42,630 bases of DNA from NCBI GenBank assembly GCA_017473605.1, contig JAFUKM010000008.1:90881-133510 (forward strand). Direction: 5' to 3'. The position numbers and the translations under genes were made by a program. The notes beneath the pieces are model-generated. The model was given only the letters and a program-made list of their open reading frames with translations, searched no databases and was not told the DNA's origin. This stretch comes from Clostridia bacterium (GTDB lineage: Bacteria; Bacillota; Clostridia; Christensenellales; Borkfalkiaceae). Positions 15,885 to 24,625 of the stretch are shown here, one piece after another (position 1 is the stretch's first letter; every line of letters starts with the position of its first letter).

Positions 15885-15911
15885 AAAAGCCACTCGAAGG
15901 AGTGGCTTTTT
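15885..15911. terminator. Bidirectional intrinsic terminator ending the arg operon
   Basis: GCCACTC and GAGTGGC form a perfect 7-bp stem with a GAAG loop, flanked by eight A on the left and five T on the right. It lies between the converging DUF1653 and permease genes and can end both transcripts. Confidence 0.93.
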
Positions 15912-15921
15912 GTTTGCGTTT

Positions 15922-17082
15922 TTATAGAATAAAGCTTTGTATTACCGTTAAAATAATCAAAAAACCGAAATTAAACGCGGAGAATAACAAGATATATTTT
16001 CCTGCTTTTCCGTCCGTTTTCGACGTGTATTCCTTGAACGTAATCAACGAAGCCAACGAAGAAATCAGCGTACCCACGCCGCCGATATTTACGCCTACGA
16101 GTAGCGCGCGCCAATCAGCGGTAAATTGCGATAACAAAATCGCGGAAGGCACGTTGCTGATGACTTGACAGGAAAGCACGGATACGAGCAGGGGATTTTC
16201 GCTCATTAACGAACCGAACAGCGATTGCACGGCGGGTATGCGCGCCATATTCCCCGAAAAGATAAAGAACATCACGAAAGTGAGCAGTAAGCCGTAATCC
16301 ACTTTGGCAAGCGCTTTTCTGTCCATAAACAACAAGGCGATGGGGATAACGATAAGTCCTATCCAAAAGGGAATTATACGGAAAACGATAATGATGGAAA
16401 GCGCAAATAAAATCAAATAGATAATCGTGCGCGCTTTCGGTAACGTAATCGTTTCTTCTTCCAAGGAAAGCGGTTCTTTTTTGACGAACAGACAGCAAAC
16501 GGTAATCAAGGCAACGGAAATGCAAAACGGGGGTAGCATGGTTGCAATGAATTCGCCCGTGGGGATGTTAAATTTGGTATATAAATACAAGTTTTGCGGA
16601 TTTCCGAACGGCGTTAGCATACCGCCGAGGTTGGCTGCGATATTTTGCATAATAAAGGTAAATGCCATATACTTTTTCTTGCCCGTAGACGAAAGTACGA
16701 AAAAGCCGAGCGGCAAAAAGGTCAAAAGCGCCATATCGTTGGCAATGAGCATCGAACCCAAGAAGGTGATATACACAAGGGCAAGAATACTTGCGCGCGT
16801 GTTTTTGAACAGGGTTACGATTTTTCTTGCTAAAAAGGTAAAGAAACGGATATTCCGTAGCGCGCAAACGACGGCGAGAACGCAAAACAAACAAGTAAGC
16901 GTTTTCCAATCGAAATAGGCAAGATATTCGCTGTCGGGCGGCACGATACAAGCCGTAATCACCGCCGCAAGGGTAGCGATACATAAAACGGCGTTCTTTT
17001 TTAAAAAGTCGAGCAGGGTATGTAAGATATCGCGAAAATGGTGGTGATGTGGCGAGCTTTGTCTTTTAACGGCGCTATGCAT
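15922..17082 (-). CDS. SLC13/ArsB/NhaD-type ion transporter superfamily permease
   Basis: The 386 residues are strongly hydrophobic, with about ten membrane segments after a His-rich start (SPHHHHFRD). The paired conserved patches MLIANDMALLTFLPLG in the first half and QVISNVPSAILLSQF in the second, plus GGMLTPFGNPQN, match the citrate/arsenite/Na-H antiporter superfamily (PF03600). In this superfamily the two short Asn/Pro hairpins line the transport path. The substrate (dicarboxylate, citrate, arsenite or sodium) cannot be told from sequence. No arsenic or citrate genes lie nearby. It is a single-gene unit, converging with the arg operon and diverging from the lipoprotein gene. Confidence 0.88.
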   Translation of the reverse strand: MHSAVKRQSSPHHHHFRDILHTLLDFLKKNAVLCIATLAAVITACIVPPDSEYLAYFDWKTLTCLFCVLAVVCALRNIRFFTFLARKIVTLFKNTRASILALVYITFLGSMLIANDMALLTFLPLGFFVLSSTGKKKYMAFTFIMQNIAANLGGMLTPFGNPQNLYLYTKFNIPTGEFIATMLPPFCISVALITVCCLFVKKEPLSLEEETITLPKARTIIYLILFALSIIIVFRIIPFWIGLIVIPIALLFMDRKALAKVDYGLLLTFVMFFIFSGNMARIPAVQSLFGSLMSENPLLVSVLSCQVISNVPSAILLSQFTADWRALLVGVNIGGVGTLISSLASLITFKEYTSKTDGKAGKYILLFSAFNFGFLIILTVIQSFIL

Positions 17083-17273
17083 ACTTTCTTCTCCTTTGCA
17101 GAAATCCGAAAGATATTATAACACCGAAAAATAAAAAAATCTATTCATTTATAGGGGATATTTTCAGAAAGATACGATTTATTTGAAAATCAGCAAAAAA
17201 GTACCTATATCCACGTAGTGGAATAGGTAAAGTTTGGCGAGAAAAAAAGAGTAAAAAACATCAAAAAATTCAG

Positions 17274-17302
17274 TTGACCAAACGAAAAAAATATTGTATA
17301 GT
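17274..17302 (+). promoter_or_regulatory. Sigma-A promoter of the small lipoprotein gene
   Basis: TTGACC (17274-17279) and TATAGT (17297-17302) are 17 bp apart, and the ATG follows 25 nt later. The rest of the 17083-17327 gap is AT-rich and shows no gene. Confidence 0.65.
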
Positions 17303-17327
17303 AAAAAAAATGTGTTTTGGGTGAAGT

Positions 17328-17915
17328 ATGTATAAAAAAGGACTTTGTTGTTTAATCGCTTTTCTTTTTCTAACGTTGGGTATTGTAGGGTGTAAATGTG
17401 CCGACGGTAGCGAAGCCGACAACGTCGGCGGGGTGGCGGGAGAAGATTCTACGGGCGACGGCGTAGGGGAAACCATGCCGGCTTTGACGTATTATACCGT
17501 AACGTTTTTACAAGACGGGCAAGAACCTGTGGAACGGCGGGTGGCGGAAGGAACGGCGTTGACGGATATTCCTTTACCCAAAGAAAAGACGGGTTATACC
17601 GTCGTATGGGAAGAAGCGGATTTGACGAACATAATGCGGAATATTATGGTACGGGCGGTGGAAACGGCGAATACGTATACCGTCACATATCGGTTAAATT
17701 ATAATTATGCTTCGATGGATAAAAGGGAAGAACAAGTAACGTATGGGGAAACGTTTACGTTAGAAACCCCTACGGTTACGGAAACGGGCGAGTATACGTT
17801 CGTGAAATGGGTTGATGAAACCACGAGAGAAGAAATAAAATCGGGGGTTTACCTTTATCCAAGGGACATTACGGTAATAGGAGTATGGTCGGACGGACAC
17901 AGTAATTTTTATTGA
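17328..17915 (+). CDS. Secreted lipoprotein with InlB-type beta-repeats
   Basis: The N-terminus MYKKGLCCLIAFLFLTLGIVGC ends in a lipobox, so Cys22 is probably lipidated and the protein held on the outer face of the membrane. A Gly/Asp-rich linker follows. Two beta-grasp-like repeats of the Listeria-Bacteroides/InlB B-repeat type are visible, YTVTFLQDGQEP...GYTVVWE and YTVTYRLNYNY...YTFVKWVDETT. The 195 residues hold no enzyme motif, so an adhesive or spacer role is likely. It stands alone between its own promoter and a terminator, and the function is not known. Confidence 0.8.
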   Translation: MYKKGLCCLIAFLFLTLGIVGCKCADGSEADNVGGVAGEDSTGDGVGETMPALTYYTVTFLQDGQEPVERRVAEGTALTDIPLPKEKTGYTVVWEEADLTNIMRNIMVRAVETANTYTVTYRLNYNYASMDKREEQVTYGETFTLETPTVTETGEYTFVKWVDETTREEIKSGVYLYPRDITVIGVWSDGHSNFY

Positions 17916-17925
17916 GCGGAGAAAA

Positions 17926-17953
17926 ACAGGCGACGTGTTTTTACGTCGCCTGT
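17926..17953. terminator. Bidirectional terminator between lipoprotein and AraC genes
   Basis: ACAGGCGACGT and ACGTCGCCTGT form a perfect 11-bp stem round a GTTTTT loop. The genes on both sides converge on it. The U-run on the plus strand is interrupted (TCTATATTTT). Confidence 0.8.
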
Positions 17954-17964
17954 TCTATATTTTG

Positions 17965-18840
17965 CTACACTTCCAATTTGGCTTTAATACTCCGCTTGTA
18001 TTCTCTCGGACTCATGCCAACGTATTTTTTGAAGATGGTGGTCAAATAATGCACGGAAGAAATATCCATTTTATCGGCAATTTCCGTCAATGATACGTTT
18101 TCTCGAAGTAACCGTTTGGTGTGTTCTATCCGTAATTCGTTCACGTAATCGATAATCGTTTTGCCAAAGTATTTTTTGAAATTATGGCAAAGCGTCGTCT
18201 TGTTCGTGCGGAATAGAAAGCAAAGCTCGTCTACGGAAATCCGTACGGCGTAGTTGCGCTCTAAATACGCCTTGATTTCGTAAATCAAAGCATTGTTTCC
18301 CAAAGGATATTCCGTTTGTTTGGGAGAAAGTAACTCTCTATGCCGTAAACATTGAATTAGAAAAATTTGCAACGTATCGCGTATCAGTTGGTCTGCGCCA
18401 AAATCGAATGCGGTACGTTTTTTCATGTCTTTGAGATTGGGTACGTCGTAAGGTGGAAGATATACGGCGCGCGTTTCTTTGATGATATCCGCAAGCATTT
18501 TTTGCAGGTTGACGGGAATTTCCAAAGGCTCGAAAGTCAGCTTTGCTAATTCGGGACTAAAACACTCGAATCCGATAATGATAACATTTGGGGCAACGTC
18601 GCTCGTACAAGAGAGCGAGTGCTTTTCGTTAGCGCCGTGCAAAATAATTTGATTTTGATGTAATTCTCCCGTGTAATGTTCGGACGCAATTTCAATAACG
18701 CCGTTGTCTACGTACAAAAGCTCGCAAAAATTATGCGCGTCTTCCTTTGTGTGGTAATCGGCGGTAAATTCAAAATAATGCACGTTGGCAAGACGATTTA
18801 CGACAATAGCTTCTTGAAAGTTCTTTAAAACAAATTCCAT
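17965..18840 (-). CDS. AraC family transcriptional regulator
   Basis: The 291 residues carry an N-terminal cupin-like sensor domain (about 1-160, including FCELLYVDNGVIEI) and a C-terminal double helix-turn-helix (about 190-285) ending with DISSVHYLTTIFKKYVGMSPREYKRS, the AraC signature. It is expected to bind a sugar and activate or repress a nearby operon. It diverges from the long sugar locus that starts at 19052, and both promoters lie in the 211-bp gap, so control of that locus is the natural inference. It has a good minus-strand promoter of its own. Confidence 0.93.
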   Translation of the reverse strand: MEFVLKNFQEAIVVNRLANVHYFEFTADYHTKEDAHNFCELLYVDNGVIEIASEHYTGELHQNQIILHGANEKHSLSCTSDVAPNVIIIGFECFSPELAKLTFEPLEIPVNLQKMLADIIKETRAVYLPPYDVPNLKDMKKRTAFDFGADQLIRDTLQIFLIQCLRHRELLSPKQTEYPLGNNALIYEIKAYLERNYAVRISVDELCFLFRTNKTTLCHNFKKYFGKTIIDYVNELRIEHTKRLLRENVSLTEIADKMDISSVHYLTTIFKKYVGMSPREYKRSIKAKLEV

Positions 18841-18870
18841 TTTTTATACCATCTACAATTTATTTACTAA

Positions 18871-18899
18871 ATTATACCACACTTATACATTAAAGTAAA
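18871..18899 (-). promoter_or_regulatory. Promoter of the AraC regulator gene
   Basis: On the minus strand TTTACT (18894-18899) and TATAAT (18871-18876) are spaced by 17 bp, with the ATG 30 nt downstream. Confidence 0.6.
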
Positions 18900-18982
18900 G
18901 GAAAACAGGAAAAAATTCTCAAAATTGGAAGTAAAAAAATGAAAAAATTTACGATTTTGTACAAAAGACTTACAATTCGATA

Positions 18983-19011
18983 AAGACAAAGCCGAAATCG
19001 TGTGCTATAAT
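18983..19011 (+). promoter_or_regulatory. Promoter of the sugar locus (M24 gene onwards)
   Basis: A perfect TATAAT (19006-19011) is preceded at 17 bp by a poor -35, AAGACA (18983-18988). A weak -35 with a strong -10 is typical of promoters needing an activator, consistent with the divergent AraC gene. Confidence 0.6.
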
Positions 19012-19051
19012 GAAACCACAAATGAAATAAAAATAAGGAGATTTTTGCTTT

Positions 19052-20224
19052 ATGAACAGAATTTGTATTCCCGATTGGGAGTATCAAGAAAGAATCCAAA
19101 AGGCGGCAAAATTGTTGCGGGAAAAGGGGATTGACGTTATGGTCGTTGCGTCTACGGAGAGCGATTATGCGAACACAAGATACTTTTCGGGTTTTTGGCC
19201 GCTATTCGAACGCGCGGGGGTAGCGATTTCCGCAAAAGGGGACGCGGCTTTACTCGTCGGACCTGAATCGGAAGTGTTCGGCGCGGATTTCGGTAAAATC
19301 GAAAAAGTCTTTGTTTTGCGCGAATTCAGGGAGTCGGCTGACCCTTCTTATCCGGAGCTTACGCCGTCCACGTTCAAGGACGTATTCAAGTCTATCGGCG
19401 TTACGGGCGAACATATCAAAATCGGATTAGGTAGCTATGTAGAATGCACGTTGCCCATTTACGAAGGGTTGAAAGACGCATACCCGAAAGCGGAAATCGT
19501 AAAATGCAACGACGTAATGGTAAGCCTTCGTAAAATCAAGAGCGAAAACGAAATCGCTTGTTTGAAAGAAGGGTTCCGCATCATCGAAATTGCGACGGAT
19601 GAAGTTATCAAGGCGTTAAAGCCGGGCGTTACCGAATTGCAAATGGTAGGTATTGCGCAAAAAACGATTTACGAACACGGCGCGGAATACGAAGGGCTGC
19701 CTATGTACGTATTCAGCGAAGCGAGTACCCGTCACGCAATATCCCGTTCGAGATATAGAGAAATCGGCAAAAACGATATTGTACAGTTGAACTTATCGGC
19801 GAAGATTGACGGATATTCCCCTTCCATAGGGTTGCCCGTTTGTATGGGTAAATTGGAGGGCGAACGCCGCGAACTCGTAGAATTTTGCTTAAAGATGCAT
19901 AACTGGACGGAAGAGCAGTTGAAAGCGGGCGTATATGCAGACGACGTGGCGAAGCGTTTCCTGCAAATGTATAAAGACGCGGGCTTTGGCAAGAACTACG
20001 TATACGGACCGTGTCACGGTACGGGTATGATTGAAGTGGAAGCGCCCTGGATGGAAACGTCTACGCATTATCCCTTGGAAAAGAATATGACTTTCCAAAT
20101 CGATACCTTTATTTCCGGCCCGACGTTCGGTTGTCGTTGGGAAAAGGGCGTGGCGATTCGCGAAAACGGTTGCGAAAGCTATACCGATTATTTAAAGAAA
20201 GGTATTATCGAATTGGGGTTCTAA
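19052..20224 (+). CDS. M24 family creatinase/aminopeptidase-like protein lacking metal ligands
   Basis: The 390 residues have the two-domain M24 layout: an N-terminal creatinase-type domain (about 1-155) and a pita-bread catalytic domain (about 165-390). By eye alignment to PepP-type enzymes the metal ligands are mostly gone: Asp to Asn247 (VQLNLSA), Asp to Ser258 (GYSPSIG), Glu to Gln349 (MTFQIDTF) and Glu to Arg370 (GVAIREN). His322 (CHGTGM) and His228 remain. Metal-free creatinase shows the same pattern, so a hydrolase on a C-N bond, or a non-peptidase role, is more likely than a Xaa-Pro peptidase. AAGGAG lies 9 nt ahead. It is the first gene of the sugar locus. Confidence 0.88.
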   Translation: MNRICIPDWEYQERIQKAAKLLREKGIDVMVVASTESDYANTRYFSGFWPLFERAGVAISAKGDAALLVGPESEVFGADFGKIEKVFVLREFRESADPSYPELTPSTFKDVFKSIGVTGEHIKIGLGSYVECTLPIYEGLKDAYPKAEIVKCNDVMVSLRKIKSENEIACLKEGFRIIEIATDEVIKALKPGVTELQMVGIAQKTIYEHGAEYEGLPMYVFSEASTRHAISRSRYREIGKNDIVQLNLSAKIDGYSPSIGLPVCMGKLEGERRELVEFCLKMHNWTEEQLKAGVYADDVAKRFLQMYKDAGFGKNYVYGPCHGTGMIEVEAPWMETSTHYPLEKNMTFQIDTFISGPTFGCRWEKGVAIRENGCESYTDYLKKGIIELGF

Positions 20225-20225
20225 A

Positions 20226-20588
20226 ATGCGCGTAGTAGGAAAGAAGAATTGGATAATTCCCGATTGCGAGCTTCCGCCCGAAGGCGACGGCGTTTTGAAA
20301 GGACACGAGAGCGTAGTGATTGTCAACGATTCGGCAAAAACGGCGGTCATTAAAGTGAAGTTGTATTTTACCGATAAAAAACCTTATGACGGCATTACTT
20401 GGTTGGTCGAGCCGCAAACGGTAAAGTGTTTTCGAATGAACAACGTAGAGCATATGTGCGGTTTTATCGTGCCTTTGGAAACGCAATATGCAATGAAATT
20501 GGAAAGTTCGCAAAAAATCGTCGTGCAATACGGTAGATTGGACAACCGACAGACGAATTTGGCGTATTACACAACGCTTGCTTATTAA
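20226..20588 (+). CDS. ASRT-family (sensory rhodopsin transducer-like) protein
   Basis: The 120 residues match the family named after the Anabaena sensory rhodopsin transducer (PF07100): GKKNWIIPDCELPPEG, then LKGHESVVIVND, IKVKLYFTDKKPYDGITW, and VQYGRLDNRQTNLAYYTTLAY. The fold is a small beta-sandwich resembling carbohydrate-binding proteins. There is no rhodopsin gene here, and most bacterial members lack one. A sugar-linked sensing or binding role fits the context. It begins one base after the M24 stop and ends before the creatininase-like gene, so the three are co-translated. It has no signal peptide. Confidence 0.85.
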   Translation: MRVVGKKNWIIPDCELPPEGDGVLKGHESVVIVNDSAKTAVIKVKLYFTDKKPYDGITWLVEPQTVKCFRMNNVEHMCGFIVPLETQYAMKLESSQKIVVQYGRLDNRQTNLAYYTTLAY

Positions 20589-20598
20589 GGAGAAAATT

Positions 20599-21333
20599 AT
20601 GATATTAGATAAAGTATTTCCCAAAGAAGTGCAATACACGCAAGAGAAAAATATTCCGCTCGTCATCGTGGGTGGCACAGTGGAATATCACGGCCCGCAT
20701 TGTTCGTACGGGTGCGATACGCTCGTGGCGGAAGGCTTGGTAAAGAAACTTGCCGAAAAGAAAGAGTTGATGCTCGCGCCGACTATCTCTTACAGTCCGT
20801 CCAGCTATGCAGTAGGCGGTAGAAAGAGCGGTACGGTACACGTTCCCGAACGTGCTTTTGAAGATTACGTATATTACGTATTCAAGAGCTTGTTGTATTC
20901 GGGTTTTCGAAATATATACGTGGTTATCCACCATCAATTTGAGCAAGAGAGCGAAATGCCGATGACGCTTTGCTACCGCACGGCGGCGAAGCGCGCGACG
21001 ATGGAATATTTGGAAGAAACGCTCGGCGAAGGTTGGTGGGGAAGCGAATCCTACGCCAACTATTACGAAGAATTGGAAGGCGCAAATAACCCGTTTTCTT
21101 GGATTAAAGTAATTCCGACGATGAGTGCGGCGGTACAAAACGCAACGGGATACGACCACGCGGGAAAATACGAAAGCTCTATCTTAATGTCGTTATATCC
21201 CGAGTGCGTGGATTTGACGAGAATCGACGATATCAAACACTGGTTCACGGAAAGCGCGAGAGAGGCGAATAAGGAACTTGGCGACGAGATGGTTAGACAA
21301 TCGTTGTTGTATTTGGAGGAAGCAATCAAATGA
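20599..21333 (+). CDS. Creatininase family amidohydrolase-like protein
   Basis: The 244-residue protein begins at the ATG at 20599 behind AAGGAG. An in-frame TTG at 20578 falls inside the previous gene and is disfavoured. GGTVEYHGPHCSYGCDT supplies the first metal set of the family (Glu29, His31, Asp40), and HHQFEQE lies where the second His/Glu set is expected. DHAGKYESS corresponds to the HAGExETS motif. The family includes creatininase, cyclic amide hydrolases and a 3-dehydro-scyllo-inosose hydrolase, so it need not act on creatinine. Its pairing with a creatinase-like M24 protein is striking. Its stop overlaps the GH94 start by 4 nt. Confidence 0.85.
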   Translation: MILDKVFPKEVQYTQEKNIPLVIVGGTVEYHGPHCSYGCDTLVAEGLVKKLAEKKELMLAPTISYSPSSYAVGGRKSGTVHVPERAFEDYVYYVFKSLLYSGFRNIYVVIHHQFEQESEMPMTLCYRTAAKRATMEYLEETLGEGWWGSESYANYYEELEGANNPFSWIKVIPTMSAAVQNATGYDHAGKYESSILMSLYPECVDLTRIDDIKHWFTESAREANKELGDEMVRQSLLYLEEAIK

Positions 21334-23594
21334 TGAAAAGCAAAACGGGGTATTTCGTAGACGGTACAGGTGAGTACGTTATTACCGATATGTACCCGAA
21401 ACGCCCTTTGAAAAATTACCTGTGGAACGAAGACGCATATGCGAGCGTTGACCAGTTTTGTTTTGGGAACGCCGTGGCGAGTATCGGTGAAATCCGTCGT
21501 CCCTTTGCAGGCGCGGAAAGACTTGTATACATAAAAGACGAGAAAAGCGGAGCATTTTATTCGCCGAACAGAAACTATAAACAAGAACCCTTTGACGAGT
21601 ATTATTGCCACGTGGGCGTCGGATATTCAAAGGTGGTCGGCGTTTATAAAAATATCCGCACGGAATACTGTTATTTAATGCCGCCGACGGATAAGATGGA
21701 AATGATTCGCGTCACCGTTCGCAACGAAGGAAAGGAAAAACGGAAATTAAGCGTGTACACGTATAACGCTTTGGAAGTCAATATTACCGAGCATATCGGC
21801 TCTGGCTGGTCGAAGTATTACGCGGATAAAGCGTTATTGCTTTTTGAACATCATATTTTTGAAGCAAAACACGATTATGCGACGGTTTTTGTAAAGAGCA
21901 ATATAAAGCCTGATTCGTTTGAAAGTACGCCGAACGCCTTTAAGGGGATTTACAACGGCTTTGAAAATCCCGTAGGGCTTTCCAAACCGCATTTGGATAA
22001 CACGGAAAGCACGTTCGAATTCGATTACGGCGCGGCGTTTAGATACGAAATAGAGTTGTCGCCGTCGGAAGAAAAGAATATCGTTTTAACGATAGGTACG
22101 GTGCGCAATAAGGAAGAAGCGTTTGCCTTGTCGGAAAAATACGTTGGAGAAAAGGCGTTTGATTTGGCAATGGCGCAACAAAAACAAGTTTTGTCGTCTT
22201 ATAAAGACGTAATGACGATAGAATCTCCCGACGATTACGTAAACGTTATGGCAAACGTATGGCTTAAACGCCAAGTCGGCTTTGGGAAAACGTGGGGCAG
22301 GGGACTTGGAAAAGGCTTCCGCGACGTTATGCAAGATACTTCTGCGTTCGTATCGTTCGACCACGCTTTGGCGAAGCTCCGTATATTGGACGCGCTCCGT
22401 CATCAATATTTCAACGGGAACGCGATTCGTATGTGGGAACCCGATTTCAAACACCCGTATATGGATATGCCTGCATGGATAGCGGCGACGGTGTTGGCGT
22501 ATTTGAAAGAAACCAACGATTTTACGCTGCTCGACGAAAAGGTCGGATATTTGGACAGCGACGAAAAAGAAACGGTACTCGTCCATACGATTAAGGGTTG
22601 TAATTTCTTATTGGATAGTCTAGGTAAACACGGTTTGGTGCTTTGGGGCGGCGGCGATTGGAACGATAGCGTAAATAACGTAGGTATGCGCGGCATCGGC
22701 GAGAGCGTATGGCTTTCGATAGCAACGGTAAAAGCCGTAAAGGAAACGGCGGAACTGCTTGAAAAAATCGGTTATGACAAAACATATATCGACGGATTGT
22801 ATAAAAAGAGCGACGCGCTTACGGAAAATATCTTAAAGCACGGTTATAAAGACGGATATTTTATTTACGGGTATAACGACGACGGAGAAATTGTCGGCGG
22901 ACAGGAAAGCGAAGAAGGTAAAATCTATCTCAATCCCCAAACGTGGGCGGTGCTTGCCGGTATTTTTACAGGCGAAAAAGGCATCGAAATTATGGACTTT
23001 GTGGAAAGGGAATTGCGTTGCGATTACGGGTACGTGGTTTGCCGTCCCGCATATACGAAACCTACGCTTGGCGTCGGAAGGTCGTCTTGTTTCTATCCCG
23101 GGTCTTTTGAAAATGCGTCCGTATACAATCACGGCGTCGCGTTTAAGCTTGTTGCCGATTGCGTGAACGGTTGTGGGGATAGAGCTTACGAAACGTTTAA
23201 GATGATTTGTTACGACAATCCCAAAAACCCCGATTCGGGCGCTGAACCGTATGCGTTTTCCAATATGTATTTAGGACCTGAATGCGATTTGAGAAAAGGC
23301 GACGCGCCGTTGTCTTGGATTACGGGCACGGCAGGTTGGTTATATCGCGGTATTACAGAATATATCATGGGCTTGAAAGCCGAATACACGCGGCTTCGTA
23401 TTGCGCCTTGTTTTCCTTCGCATTGGGAGACGGCGAAAGTAAAAAGAACTTTCAACGGTTGTACGTATCATATCGAATACCGCCGTGCAGAAGAAAATTA
23501 TATCGTATACGACGGGGCGAGAATTGACGGAAATCTTCTCCCCGAAGATACGCAGGGTAATACGCATACGGTTACGGTATACGTGGCTCGTTAA
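21330..23594 (+). CDS. GH94 family glycoside phosphorylase
   Basis: GH94 enzymes break beta-glycosidic bonds with phosphate, releasing an alpha-sugar-1-phosphate. The 754 residues show the N-terminal beta-sandwich opening TGYFVDGTGEYVI, GFRDVMQDT near residue 330 and GGGDWNDSVNNVGMRGIGESVW near 440, where the general acid Asp of the family resides. It is slightly shorter than cellobiose or chitobiose phosphorylases (about 800), so it may belong to a less studied branch. No signal peptide, so it works in the cytosol. It is coupled to the creatininase-like gene by ATGA. Sugar specificity cannot be read from sequence. Confidence 0.9.
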   Translation: MMKSKTGYFVDGTGEYVITDMYPKRPLKNYLWNEDAYASVDQFCFGNAVASIGEIRRPFAGAERLVYIKDEKSGAFYSPNRNYKQEPFDEYYCHVGVGYSKVVGVYKNIRTEYCYLMPPTDKMEMIRVTVRNEGKEKRKLSVYTYNALEVNITEHIGSGWSKYYADKALLLFEHHIFEAKHDYATVFVKSNIKPDSFESTPNAFKGIYNGFENPVGLSKPHLDNTESTFEFDYGAAFRYEIELSPSEEKNIVLTIGTVRNKEEAFALSEKYVGEKAFDLAMAQQKQVLSSYKDVMTIESPDDYVNVMANVWLKRQVGFGKTWGRGLGKGFRDVMQDTSAFVSFDHALAKLRILDALRHQYFNGNAIRMWEPDFKHPYMDMPAWIAATVLAYLKETNDFTLLDEKVGYLDSDEKETVLVHTIKGCNFLLDSLGKHGLVLWGGGDWNDSVNNVGMRGIGESVWLSIATVKAVKETAELLEKIGYDKTYIDGLYKKSDALTENILKHGYKDGYFIYGYNDDGEIVGGQESEEGKIYLNPQTWAVLAGIFTGEKGIEIMDFVERELRCDYGYVVCRPAYTKPTLGVGRSSCFYPGSFENASVYNHGVAFKLVADCVNGCGDRAYETFKMICYDNPKNPDSGAEPYAFSNMYLGPECDLRKGDAPLSWITGTAGWLYRGITEYIMGLKAEYTRLRIAPCFPSHWETAKVKRTFNGCTYHIEYRRAEENYIVYDGARIDGNLLPEDTQGNTHTVTVYVAR

Positions 23595-23607
23595 AGCAAA
23601 AGAAAAC

Positions 23608-23647
23608 AAGGGGCTAGCCCCTTAATAAGTCGTTAATACGACTTATT
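23608..23647 (+). promoter_or_regulatory. Two adjacent hairpins between GH94 and transporter genes
   Basis: AAGGGGCTAGCCCCTT (a perfect 16-bp palindrome) is followed directly by AATAAGTCGT-TAAT-ACGACTTATT (10-bp stem) and an A-run. There is no U-run on the plus strand, so it is not a clean terminator. An mRNA-processing or stabilising element that raises transporter expression relative to GH94 is plausible. Confidence 0.55.
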
Positions 23648-23691
23648 AAAAAAATCTTATTGGAAAAACTTTTTCAAAAAGGAGGAGAAAA

Positions 23692-24609
23692 ATGAGAACG
23701 AAAAGAAAACGTTCGATATTGCGCCGCAGGGAAGATAGGCAAAAATTGGCGTTATGCCTTTTACCAATGCTTAAAATTTTCTTATTCGCATACTTGCCGA
23801 TGGTCGGTTTCTTAATTGCCTTCGAACATTACCGTCCGCGTACGATGTTTTTAAGCGAGTGGGTATGGTTTGACAATTTTGAAGTCATCTTTAAAAACAA
23901 AGACATTTGGCAGCTGTTTGCCAACGCCGTTATTTTGAACGGGTTATACACCGTTTTCGGGACGATAGCGGGGGTTTTGCTTGCGTTGTTTTTATTTGAA
24001 ATCAAAAATAGCGTGGGGATACGTATTGCGCAGGCGGCGTACTTGTTGCCTCTTTTCGTATCGTGGCCGCTTATCGGGTTGTTCGTAAATTCGCTGCTCG
24101 ACGTAAACGGACTATTGACGGGGCTTTTGCATAATTTGGGGGTAAAAATAGACTTTTATTCCAACGCGAAGTATTGGCGAACCATTATGACGTGCGTACA
24201 TATTTGGCGTAGTGCGGGTATCACGATGATGGGGTACTATGCCGTACTTTTGAATACGGATAAAGAAATATACGAAGCGGCGACGTTGGACGGCGCAGGA
24301 CGGTTTAGATGTATGTGGACGATTTCGATGTCCAATTTGCAACCGATGATTATTCTCGGCTTTATCCAAGCTTGCGGCAACATTGTTCGTTCCGATTTCA
24401 GTATGAACTTCTTTATTATCGGCGGCAGAACGCAGTTGTATGAAAAAGTGGACGTTATGGAATCGTATATGTATCGCGCGCTTATGAACGCGAGCAATTT
24501 CGGGAATATGATTGCGATGGATTTGACGCAAGGGGTTATCGGTTTGGTAATGAGCTTGGGCGTCAACTTGATTATCAAAAAGATTTCGCCCGAACAGGCG
24601 ATATTCTGA
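23692..24609 (+). CDS. ABC sugar transporter permease (LplB type)
   Basis: The 305 residues contain about six membrane segments and the cytoplasmic EAA loop EAATLDGAGRFRCMWTIS, through which the ATPase engages. The sequence style and its order ahead of a YtcP-type permease and a large binding protein identify the LplB/CUT1-like group used for complex oligosaccharides. AAGGAGGAG stands just ahead of the ATG, the strongest ribosome site in the window. No ATPase gene is present, and a shared MsmX/MsmK-type ATPase encoded elsewhere is expected. Confidence 0.93.
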   Translation: MRTKRKRSILRRREDRQKLALCLLPMLKIFLFAYLPMVGFLIAFEHYRPRTMFLSEWVWFDNFEVIFKNKDIWQLFANAVILNGLYTVFGTIAGVLLALFLFEIKNSVGIRIAQAAYLLPLFVSWPLIGLFVNSLLDVNGLLTGLLHNLGVKIDFYSNAKYWRTIMTCVHIWRSAGITMMGYYAVLLNTDKEIYEAATLDGAGRFRCMWTISMSNLQPMIILGFIQACGNIVRSDFSMNFFIIGGRTQLYEKVDVMESYMYRALMNASNFGNMIAMDLTQGVIGLVMSLGVNLIIKKISPEQAIF

Positions 24610-24625
24610 TAAAGGGGGATAGGTT

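Noticed and set aside
20353-20360. An isolated GTGAAGTT matching the array octamer
   Set aside because: It lies alone inside the ASRT coding sequence with no hairpins or partner copies, so chance is the simplest explanation.
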